Assembly (NCBI GenBank): GCA_002353225.1
Contig: DEJF01000026.1
Span: 41,341-56,222, forward strand
DNA length: 14,882 nucleotides
Direction of reading: 5' to 3'
Source of the DNA: Prevotella sp. UBA2755
GTDB lineage: Bacteria; Bacteroidota; Bacteroidia; Bacteroidales; Bacteroidaceae
A model generated the notes under the pieces. That model was not told the DNA's origin. It did not search any database and saw only the letters and a list, made by a program, of their open reading frames with translations. Position 1 is the stretch's first letter, and every line of letters begins with the position of its first letter. Positions 1 to 5,915 of this stretch are shown piece after piece. The translations under genes were made by a program, and so were the position numbers.

Positions 1-23
1 TCAGACCTCAAACCCCAGACATC

Positions 24-830
24 ATGCAGATTATCGAACAAAGCCTCATCGCGAAGAGTCCCCAAAGAAAAAGCGAGGACGGCATCCTCATCACCCCTAA
101 CTTCATCGCCGTTATCGACGGCTCTACCTCGAAGACAGCCTATCGCCACAGTATCTTCCGCAGCAATGGCAGACACGCGATGTGGCTGGTATGTCGCTAT
201 CTGCGCCATGCGCCCAAGCAGATGACCTGTCATGAGTTCCTGCGTGGAGTCACCGCTTATATCCGCAAACATTATAAGAAGTCACGCATGGAACGACTGG
301 TGGAGCATCCTGAAGAGCGGTTGACTTGCTCCGCTATTATCTACAGTCGTCTGCAGCGACAGATATGGATGATTGGTGACTGCCTATGTCTGTTGGACGG
401 ACAACTGCTGGAGAATCCTAAACCCGAGGAGGCTGTCTATGCCGCTAAGCGTGCGAAGTATGCGAAACAACTGCTTGCCAATGGAACAACGGTTGACGAG
501 TTGCGAACCCACGATACGGCACGTGACTATATCCTCCCTGATATCGTCGACAGCACCAAACGACAGAACGTCACCTTCTCCGTGATAGACGGTTTTCCGA
601 TTCCCGAACAACATGTTCCCGTCATCACCCTCGACTTCCAGCCCCATGAGATAGTGTTCGCCACGGACGGTTATCCCTTCCTGCGCCCTACCCTTGCAGA
701 GAGTGAGCAACTCTTAGCAGAACAAAAGGAGAACGACCCGCTGAACATCAACACCTTCATTGCCAGCAAAGCGTTTATGACGGGACAAGACTCTTTTGAT
801 GACAGGACTTACATAAGATTTAAGGTCTGA
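24..830 (+). CDS. PP2C-like protein phosphatase domain protein (substrate unknown)
   Basis: The 268-residue product has the spaced acidic motifs of the PP2C (PPM) metal-dependent Ser/Thr phosphatase fold. These are SEDG near residues 17-20, AVIDGST at 29-35, TCSAIIYS at 101-108 (core strand), GDCLCLLDG at 118-126 (the usual GDSR-like turn), FATDGYP at 212-218 and FDDRTYIRF at 258-266. The metal ligands are predicted to be D19, D32, D215 and D259/D260. It has no signal peptide or membrane segment, so it should be cytoplasmic. It is compact and divergent, so a regulatory phosphatase or a PP2C-like protein with another hydrolase role are both possible. The ATG at 24 is the first in view, but the frame stays open to the left edge, so the true start may lie upstream. 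A tRNA promoter begins three bases after the stop, so the gene probably ends its transcript alone. Fold assignment is from motifs; activity is inferred. Confidence 0.72.
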   Translation: MQIIEQSLIAKSPQRKSEDGILITPNFIAVIDGSTSKTAYRHSIFRSNGRHAMWLVCRYLRHAPKQMTCHEFLRGVTAYIRKHYKKSRMERLVEHPEERLTCSAIIYSRLQRQIWMIGDCLCLLDGQLLENPKPEEAVYAAKRAKYAKQLLANGTTVDELRTHDTARDYILPDIVDSTKRQNVTFSVIDGFPIPEQHVPVITLDFQPHEIVFATDGYPFLRPTLAESEQLLAEQKENDPLNINTFIASKAFMTGQDSFDDRTYIRFKV

Positions 831-832
831 AA

Positions 833-864
833 TTTGGCTATCTCCAAAAAAATGCTTAATTTTG
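833..864 (+). promoter_or_regulatory. Bacteroidetes-type promoter of the tRNA-Arg gene
   Basis: TTTG at 833-836 and TAATTTTG at 857-864 are exactly 20 bases apart. They match the Bacteroides housekeeping consensus (TTTG at -33, TAnnTTTG at -7). Transcription should start near 870, about 19 bases before the mature tRNA. Confidence 0.8.
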
Positions 865-888
865 CAGCCAGTATCAAAAAACATGGTA

Positions 889-963
889 GGTTCCGTAGCT
901 CAGTTGGATTAGAGCAACGCCCTTCTAAGGCGTGGGTCTAGGGTTCGAATCCCTACGGAATCA
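889..963 (+). tRNA. tRNA-Arg, anticodon TCT
   Basis: A full cloverleaf can be folded by eye. The acceptor stem pairs GGTTCCG (889-895) with CGGAATC (956-962), with one G-U pair. The D arm is GCTC/GAGC. The anticodon stem pairs ACGCC (917-921) with GGCGT (929-933) around the loop CTTCTAA, giving anticodon TCT, which reads AGA. The variable loop has five bases, and the T arm is TAGGG-TTCGAAT-CCCTA. A963 is the discriminator base. The CCA end is not encoded and must be added after transcription. No strong terminator follows; a 6-bp hairpin (AAGAAG/CTTCTT, 971-991) is weak. Confidence 0.96.
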
Positions 964-1003
964 CAAAAGAAAGAAGCGTTTAAGTCTTCTTCTGCATAAG
1001 AAA

Positions 1004-1157
1004 GGCTTCTATCATTTATTCCGAAGCCACCGATCACAGAGAGTAATGTCTCCGATGAAGGATAGTAAAGTCTCCCATCACTGATAGGAGACGCTGTTAT
1101 CTGTGAGGGAAGGCTTCCCTTTCAGTTATTCAAGGCATCCCTTTCAGAAAAAAGATT
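1004..1157. repeat. Degenerate tandem array, 22-base period, about seven copies
   Basis: Cutting the sequence into 22-base units from 1004 gives seven rows (1004, 1026, 1048, 1070, 1092, 1114, 1136) that align without gaps. Column 9 is T in all seven and column 15 is A in all seven. Columns 6 (C), 10 (C), 11 (A) and 20 (A) agree in six of seven. The clearest pairs are GTCTCC at 1048 and 1070, GATAG at 1061 and 1083, and AAGGCTTCCCTTTCAG at 1110 against AAGGCATCCCTTTCAG at 1132 (15 of 16 identical). The last unit runs two bases into the SMR stop codon. A period of 22 is close to two helical turns and is not a multiple of three, so it does not arise from a coding repeat. Function is unknown. 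Confidence 0.7.
1070..1092 (-). terminator. Possible hairpin terminator after the SMR gene
   Basis: On the minus strand GTCTCCTATC pairs with GATGGGAGAC (10 bp including one G-U) around a three-base loop, followed by a short TTTACT. It lies about 65 bases after the SMR stop and inside the 22-base array, so it may simply be a by-product of two adjacent units. On the plus strand the same fold has a C-A mismatch. The U-tract is poor. Confidence 0.35.
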
Positions 1158-1488
1158 AATCCACCTGCATCTTTGAGAAAAAATTAATGATTACGATACC
1201 TGCAATGATTAATATGATACCAATAATCGCAGGCAAGTCAGGGGTCTGTTTGAATAGAACGGCACTGATAATCAACACAAGGACGATACCAATGGCTCCC
1301 CAGATAGCATAGGCAAGACCCACTGGTATGGTACGCAGGGCTAATGCCAGAAAATAGAAAGACAAAAGATAGCCAATTAAGGTGGCAAGACTTGGCCAAA
1401 GACGGGTAAACTGCTCAGCATACTTGAGCATCACAGTACCAAAGGTCTCACTGACGATAGCAATAAATAAGAAAATCCACTCTTTCAT
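1156..1488 (-). CDS. Small multidrug resistance (SMR) family transporter, EmrE-like
   Basis: The product is 110 residues, the usual SMR length, with four hydrophobic helices and almost no loops. It matches EmrE closely in layout: E14 in helix 1 (IVSETFGTVMLK), the stretch FTRLWPS at 27-33, Y40, Y60, W63 in LAYAIWGAIGIVL, and the helix-4 run DLPAIIGIILIIAGIVIINF. In this family E14 is the shared proton/substrate site and the pump works as an antiparallel dimer in the inner membrane, exchanging protons for cationic compounds. Its exact substrates cannot be read from sequence; the W63 region favours the Qac/EmrE branch over a guanidinium exporter, but this is an inference. It lies downstream of the mutase gene on the same strand, separated by a strong hairpin, and I see no clear promoter of its own, so it may depend on readthrough. 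Confidence 0.9.
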   Translation of the reverse strand: MKEWIFLFIAIVSETFGTVMLKYAEQFTRLWPSLATLIGYLLSFYFLALALRTIPVGLAYAIWGAIGIVLVLIISAVLFKQTPDLPAIIGIILIIAGIVIINFFSKMQVD

Positions 1489-1512
1489 GATTGATGACTA
1501 TTATATTTTAGA

Positions 1513-1542
1513 AAAGAAGGATTGCTGGAGCAATCCTTCTTT
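1513..1542 (-). terminator. Strong hairpin terminator after the phosphohexomutase gene
   Basis: AAAGAAGGATTGCT (1513-1526) pairs perfectly with AGCAATCCTTCTTT (1529-1542), 14 bp with a GG centre. On the minus strand the right arm ends in a T-rich run (CTTCTTTTCT). It begins about 20 bases after the mutase stop and sits just upstream of the SMR start. Being symmetric, it could also act on plus-strand transcripts. Confidence 0.8.
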
Positions 1543-1563
1543 CCTTTGATATTTCTGTTGTGA

Positions 1564-3309
1564 TTAGTCGAGGTTCAGACTCTTCTTGATAGCGGCAACC
1601 TTCTCCATAGCGGCATTGGTGCAACGCTCATAGCAACCAGCGCACTTGAAGGAAGGATCCTTGATCTCGCAATAGAACTTGATCTTCGGCTCGGTACCAG
1701 AAGGACGTACACTGATCTTCGTGCCATCCTCGCAGAACCACTGCAGTACATTAGAGGTAGCGGGCATTTCAATCTTAGAGGTCGTGCCGTCGGCATTCTT
1801 CTGCTCCAGGGAACGGAAGTCCTTCCATACACAAACCTTAGAGCCACCCAGTTCCGTGGGAGGATTCTTACGGAAGTCCTCCATCATCTGCTTGATCTCG
1901 TCAGCACCACTCTTACCCGGTTTAACGACGTTGATGGTTGTCTCCTTCGAGAAGCCATACTCAGCGTAGATATCCATTAGCAGGTCGTAGAGGGTCTTGC
2001 CCTGATCCTTTGCCCATGCGGCAATCTCACAGATGAGACAGATAGAGGCAGGAGCATCCTTATCACGTACCTTGTCGAATGGCAGGAAACCGAAACTCTC
2101 CTCACCGCCACCGATGTACTTTTTCTTACCCTCGTTCACACGGATACGATAAGCAATCCACTTGAAACCAGTGAACTCGTCAAACAACTCCACATTGTTC
2201 TTCTTAGCGATCTGGGCGATAACCTCAGAGGTCACGATAGTCTTTACGAGGAACTCGTTACCCTTCATCAGCCCCAGTTTCTTACGGTTGGTGATGATAT
2301 ACCAGCAGAACATCATAGCGGTCTGGTTACCATTGATAATCTCCCACTCGCCCTTCGGGTTGCGTACCACAATAGCGAGACGGTCGGCATCAGGGTCAGA
2401 AGCAATCACGAGGTCGGCATTCAGACGAGTACCGAGTTTCATTCCCAGTGTCATAGCCTCCGCATTCTCCGGGTTCGGAGAAACTACGGTTGGGAAGTTA
2501 CCGTCAACGACCATCTGCTCGGGAACGACGTGGATATTCTGGAAACCCCAAGAGCGGAGTGCCATAGGAACGATATGACGACCCGTGCCGTGCATAGCGG
2601 AGTAAACGATGTTCAGGTCTTTCTGACGGTTGATGACCTCCTGGTCGATCAATGCCTCATGAACAGCCTGGATATAGTCCCAGTCCATCTCACCACCGAT
2701 AATCTCGATGAGTTCCTTGTTACCCTCAAACTTCACATCGTTGATGGTCACCTTGTTCACCTCGTCAATGATACCTGTGTCATGTGGAGACAGCACCTGT
2801 GCGCCGTCATCCCAGTATGCCTTGTAACCATTGTACTCACGAGGATTGTGAGATGCTGTCACATTGACACCAGCCTGTGCTCCCAACTCACGGATAGCGA
2901 AAGATATCTCAGGTGTAGGACGGAGACTCTCGAAAAGATAAACCTTGATACCGTTAGCCGAGAAGATGTCAGCAACGGTCTCTGCGAACATACGTCCATT
3001 GTTACGGCAGTCATGACCGACAACTACGGAGCACTGCTTGCCTGGAAATGCCTTCAGGATATAGTTGGCAAAGCCCTGTGTAGCCATACCTACGATATAC
3101 TTATTCATACGGTTAGTACCAGCACCCATGATACCACGCAGTCCACCCGTACCAAATTCCAAGTTCTGATAGAATGCGTCTACCAGAGCCGTCTTGTCGG
3201 GGTTATCCAACATTGCCTGTACTTCCTTACGTGTCTCCTCATCAAAGGCTGGAGAGAGCCATTCTTTTGCCCGTGCCTCACACTGAGCAATGAGTTCGTT
3301 ATTTTCCAT
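1564..3309 (-). CDS. Phosphoglucomutase/phosphomannomutase-type phospho-sugar mutase
   Basis: This 581-residue protein is a complete alpha-D-phosphohexomutase, which moves a phosphate between C6 and C1 of a hexose (glucose or mannose). The four domain motifs are in order: the catalytic serine S153 in NVTASHNP (149-156); the Mg2+ loop SDPDADR (304-310) with D305, D307 and D309; the sugar-binding loop GGGEESFG (400-407); and the C-terminal phosphate-binding loop RPSGTEPKIKFY (535-546). N-terminal FGTGGLRG (52-59) is typical of the long, PgcA/PGM2-like branch, whose members are about 550-620 residues. It is cytoplasmic and links central metabolism to glycogen and surface-sugar precursors. The substrate preference cannot be settled from motifs. 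It ends in an unusual Cys cluster (C556, C559, C563). It has its own promoter box and terminator, so it is probably a single-gene unit. Confidence 0.95.
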   Translation of the reverse strand: MENNELIAQCEARAKEWLSPAFDEETRKEVQAMLDNPDKTALVDAFYQNLEFGTGGLRGIMGAGTNRMNKYIVGMATQGFANYILKAFPGKQCSVVVGHDCRNNGRMFAETVADIFSANGIKVYLFESLRPTPEISFAIRELGAQAGVNVTASHNPREYNGYKAYWDDGAQVLSPHDTGIIDEVNKVTINDVKFEGNKELIEIIGGEMDWDYIQAVHEALIDQEVINRQKDLNIVYSAMHGTGRHIVPMALRSWGFQNIHVVPEQMVVDGNFPTVVSPNPENAEAMTLGMKLGTRLNADLVIASDPDADRLAIVVRNPKGEWEIINGNQTAMMFCWYIITNRKKLGLMKGNEFLVKTIVTSEVIAQIAKKNNVELFDEFTGFKWIAYRIRVNEGKKKYIGGGEESFGFLPFDKVRDKDAPASICLICEIAAWAKDQGKTLYDLLMDIYAEYGFSKETTINVVKPGKSGADEIKQMMEDFRKNPPTELGGSKVCVWKDFRSLEQKNADGTTSKIEMPATSNVLQWFCEDGTKISVRPSGTEPKIKFYCEIKDPSFKCAGCYERCTNAAMEKVAAIKKSLNLD

Positions 3310-3357
3310 AATACTTCAAAATATAGTTTGTTTTAGATTCTATTACGTATTGACTTA

Positions 3358-3365
3358 CAAAGTTA
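3358..3365 (-). promoter_or_regulatory. -7 element of the phospho-sugar mutase promoter
   Basis: On the minus strand this is TAACTTTG, an exact match to the Bacteroidetes TAnnTTTG box, about 50 bases before the ATG. A perfect TTTG at the expected distance is missing. The nearest TTG-like element (3382-3385) is 16 bases away and lies inside the preceding terminator. Confidence 0.55.
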
Positions 3366-3415
3366 AGAAAAAAATCGAAAACCAATACTTACTTCGTATT
3401 AATTTTCGATTTTTT
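3366..3415 (-). terminator. Long hairpin terminator after the gyrA-TPR-TPR unit
   Basis: AAAAAATCGAAAA (3369-3381) pairs perfectly over 13 bp with TTTTCGATTTTTT (3403-3415). An inner 5-bp stem (AATAC 3384-3388 with GTATT 3396-3400) caps it. On the minus strand it starts five bases after the stop of the 398-residue TPR gene and ends in a T-run. The mutase -7 box follows directly. Confidence 0.8.
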
Positions 3416-3419
3416 AGCA

Positions 3420-4616
3420 TTATAGTTTCCGCATTACCTTGTCTATCTCCTCAAATTGCTTTCCCATATTCAGATTGAGATAGATGCGATAGAGCGCCGG
3501 TGCCCATTTGCGTTTTTCGTCAGGAGCCAGTTTTCGATAGGTCTCCATATAGGGTCGTGCCTCCATATATAGTTTCTGCATCTTTTGTCTATGAACACGT
3601 GGTTGGTTGAGTCGATCAATTGCCAGGACCTGATTCAGTTTTGCCGTCGCGATATTAAAGTATGGCTCTGCGAGTGTGTCATTACTGGCTATCAGTTGTT
3701 CGCTGACTTTGATACACTCGTCATAGCGCTCCAGATTCAGGAGTGCCATCGACTTTGCCAGCAGGAAGAGTTCACTCTTCGGATTGCTCTTCAAGGCGAT
3801 ATCCGCATAATACAAGGCAGAATCCGGCTGTTCCTTCGCTTGGTAATAGTCTATCAGACGAGGGAAGAAATAGGTAAAGGCGGGATATGCCTCAAAGCCC
3901 CGTTTGAGCATCATGAGATAAGCCCCATCATCCTGTTGCCATCTATACGCCTCACAGGCATACTGCATGGCGAAGCGAGCCTTTGCCGTATCGGCAACCG
4001 CCTCATCGAAATAGCGCAGGGTACGTGTGGCATCCTGCATCTTATACCCGGCATACTCTGCCCAGTAGGCAGCCTCTTTCATCCGTTGGTCCGTCTTATG
4101 GTAGTCGTATCCTGTGAAGAGCGGCTTGCTGTCTGCGTTTAGGTAGGTCTCAAAGAAGTCGTATGCCATCGGGAAGTTATCCTTCCTTATATAATATGTA
4201 CCACCAAAGTACAGGTTAGGGCGCAACTGGTTGAGCAACTCAGCATGGTCTTTGCGGTAATGTAGTTTCACCTTCCCTTTCTCATCTGGTTTGGCATCCA
4301 ACGAGTCAAGGGACTCTGCAATACTGTAGAGTCGTCGTGTCAGGTTGAAGAAAGCCGCCGTATCATACTTCTGCCTGAGATACAGTTTCTCATTGGCTGC
4401 CTCGTATTGCTTAGTGACTGCCTGAAACCATGTCAGATAGATTTTCTCATTGGTCCGGTTTGCCGCGTCATTCTTCAACAGGTCGGTCATCAACCGTTCT
4501 GCCTTATCGAAGTCCTTGCCGCTCTTGATATAAGACCGTGCCTGACTAAGCTCTTTCTTCTGAGCCATCAGGCACGGTGTTATCATGAGTAGAAGGAGGA
4601 GTATATTGCCTCTCAC
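3420..4616 (-). CDS. Exported TPR-type protein, second of a paralogous pair downstream of gyrA
   Basis: The 398-residue product begins with a hydrophobic signal peptide (about residues 1-18, cleavage probably after LMA). The cysteine at 15 follows a proline, so a lipoprotein box is unlikely. The rest is helical; residues about 250-330 contain TPR-like pairs such as PDSALYYADIALKSNPKSE and LERYDECIKVSEQLIA, followed by AEPYFNIATAKLN. TPR proteins are protein-binding scaffolds; this one should act in the periplasm, partner unknown. The start is GTG: an in-frame TAA lies two codons upstream and the next ATG (residue 11) would cut the signal peptide in half, so GTG at 4616 is the best choice. The middle region resembles the neighbouring 403-residue protein (YDFFETYLNADSKPLF against LKYWGAFLDSDTDPLF). 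It is the last gene before a strong terminator. Confidence 0.85.
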   Translation of the reverse strand: MRGNILLLLLMITPCLMAQKKELSQARSYIKSGKDFDKAERLMTDLLKNDAANRTNEKIYLTWFQAVTKQYEAANEKLYLRQKYDTAAFFNLTRRLYSIAESLDSLDAKPDEKGKVKLHYRKDHAELLNQLRPNLYFGGTYYIRKDNFPMAYDFFETYLNADSKPLFTGYDYHKTDQRMKEAAYWAEYAGYKMQDATRTLRYFDEAVADTAKARFAMQYACEAYRWQQDDGAYLMMLKRGFEAYPAFTYFFPRLIDYYQAKEQPDSALYYADIALKSNPKSELFLLAKSMALLNLERYDECIKVSEQLIASNDTLAEPYFNIATAKLNQVLAIDRLNQPRVHRQKMQKLYMEARPYMETYRKLAPDEKRKWAPALYRIYLNLNMGKQFEEIDKVMRKL

Positions 4617-4621
4617 TTCTT

Positions 4622-4679
4622 AATTATCAATAGTCTAATCGTTTTCTTTAGTACACTTGCTAAAGCAAGAATTATCAAT
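4622..4679 (-). other. Intercistronic region with a 10-base direct repeat and competing hairpins
   Basis: AATTATCAAT occurs at 4622-4631 and again at 4670-4679, bracketing the gap between the two TPR genes. Between them CTTGC-TAAA-GCAAG (4656-4669) and CTTTAG/CTAAAG (4646-4665) form mutually exclusive short stems. Neither has a terminator-like T-run, so RNA processing or differential expression is more likely than termination. Confidence 0.35.
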
Positions 4680-5890
4680 TACTTAGCGTCCAGTTCAGCA
4701 TCCTTGGTCTCAGGAGCGTCTGCACCATAGAAGTTATAGTAAGCCTGGAAGCGGTTGTAGCCCCAGTTAGCCTGCTGCTTGTTGGGGTCGAGTTGCTTAG
4801 CCTTGTCAAGAGCCTGCACAGCCTCCTGGTAGAGCGCCTTACGCTTTGCGGCATCATCTGTCTGACCTGCCTGTACACTCAAGCAAGTACCCAGATAAGT
4901 CTGGATGACAGCATTCTCAGGACTTGCGACAGCAGCCTTACGGAGCCAGTTGGCACCCTCTTCAGCGTTATTGTCGGCAATAGCCATCATACCCTTGTTG
5001 GCAAGAGCAGAGAAACTGTTAGGATATTTTGCGAGGTGGTTGTCGAGCAGAGCCTTCTGAGCATCCTTGTCCTTCAAACCGTCATACATGGTGAACAGTT
5101 TGTCAAGCAGTACGTCATTCTCTGGCTCCTTGTTATAGAGGTCCTTTAACTGGTCAATATACTTCAAAGAATCCTCCTTGCTCTTCAGGTTGCTGCCTGC
5201 AGCATAAAGTTTATAGGTCAGTGCATCCTTCTTCTGCTCAGGATCCTGCATAGCGATGTCAAAATACTTATCGGCACGGTCCAGTTCCTTAGCCTCAAAA
5301 GCATAACGACCTGCGTAATAGGCTACCTGTCCGATGTAACCCTTCTCAGACTCATGGTCCTGTGCAGCAAACAGAGGATCTGTATCTGAATCGAGGAAAG
5401 CACCCCAGTATTTCAGTACACCGGCATTGTTACCCTTGCGAGCCTCCTCCTGACCAATGTTCACCAAGTGTGTGCGGACAGCCCAGATACGCTGAGCATT
5501 CTTATCAGCGAACTGTGGCTTCACCTTACCCTTGGCATTAGGCAGTTGGTCATACTTGTTACAAGTGATAGCAGCGTCGATGGCATTGCAGATAGCCTCA
5601 GCCAGTCCGAGGGTATCGTATGCCTCTTCCTTACCAGTACCAAGTTGTACGGCAGCCTGATTCTGGGCAATAGTACCAGTCTCCTTGCCCACCTTATCCA
5701 TGGCGAGGTCCACCAGTTTATTGTATGCCTCGGCACGCTCCTCGTCATTAACGAGTTGAGCGGTCTTCACGAGTTGTGCCGCATCGGCATAGGTCTTAGC
5801 CTTTTTGATAGCCTTCAAAGCGTCACTGTCACCGGCAAAGGCTGTAGCACTTGCTACGAGTGCCAATGCCATCATCATTACTTTTTTCAT
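4679..5890 (-). CDS. Exported TPR-type protein, first of a paralogous pair downstream of gyrA
   Basis: The 403-residue product has a clean signal peptide: MKK, a hydrophobic core, then ATAFA with cleavage expected between residues 19 and 20. The mature part is alpha-helical. TPR-like units are visible around 185-215 (YYAGRYAFEAKELDRADKYF), 293-325 (SALANKGMMAIADNNAEEGA) and 329-370 (a unit ending in ALDKAKQLDPN). It shares the KGKVK segment and the FLDSD-PLF segment with the downstream 398-residue protein, so the two are paralogues. It should be a periplasmic protein-interaction scaffold; the partner is unknown. Its ATG lies 25 bases after the gyrA stop with no terminator or visible promoter between, so it is probably co-transcribed with gyrA. 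A physical link with gyrase is implausible because the protein is exported, so co-expression is the only evident tie. Confidence 0.85.
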   Translation of the reverse strand: MKKVMMMALALVASATAFAGDSDALKAIKKAKTYADAAQLVKTAQLVNDEERAEAYNKLVDLAMDKVGKETGTIAQNQAAVQLGTGKEEAYDTLGLAEAICNAIDAAITCNKYDQLPNAKGKVKPQFADKNAQRIWAVRTHLVNIGQEEARKGNNAGVLKYWGAFLDSDTDPLFAAQDHESEKGYIGQVAYYAGRYAFEAKELDRADKYFDIAMQDPEQKKDALTYKLYAAGSNLKSKEDSLKYIDQLKDLYNKEPENDVLLDKLFTMYDGLKDKDAQKALLDNHLAKYPNSFSALANKGMMAIADNNAEEGANWLRKAAVASPENAVIQTYLGTCLSVQAGQTDDAAKRKALYQEAVQALDKAKQLDPNKQQANWGYNRFQAYYNFYGADAPETKDAELDAK

Positions 5891-5915
5891 AAGTCTTTAA
5901 TATTGGTTAAACGTT

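Noticed and set aside
1004..1157. The 22-base array as a CRISPR array
   Set aside because: Units are directly adjacent with no unique spacers, are highly degenerate, and no cas gene is in view.
2530..3336. 268-codon open frame on the plus strand opposite the phospho-sugar mutase
   Set aside because: It is entirely antisense to a gene with all catalytic motifs, and its product has no recognisable domain.
4560..4616. Lipoprotein signal for the 398-residue TPR protein
   Set aside because: The only cysteine in the signal region (residue 15) follows proline, which does not fit a lipobox.
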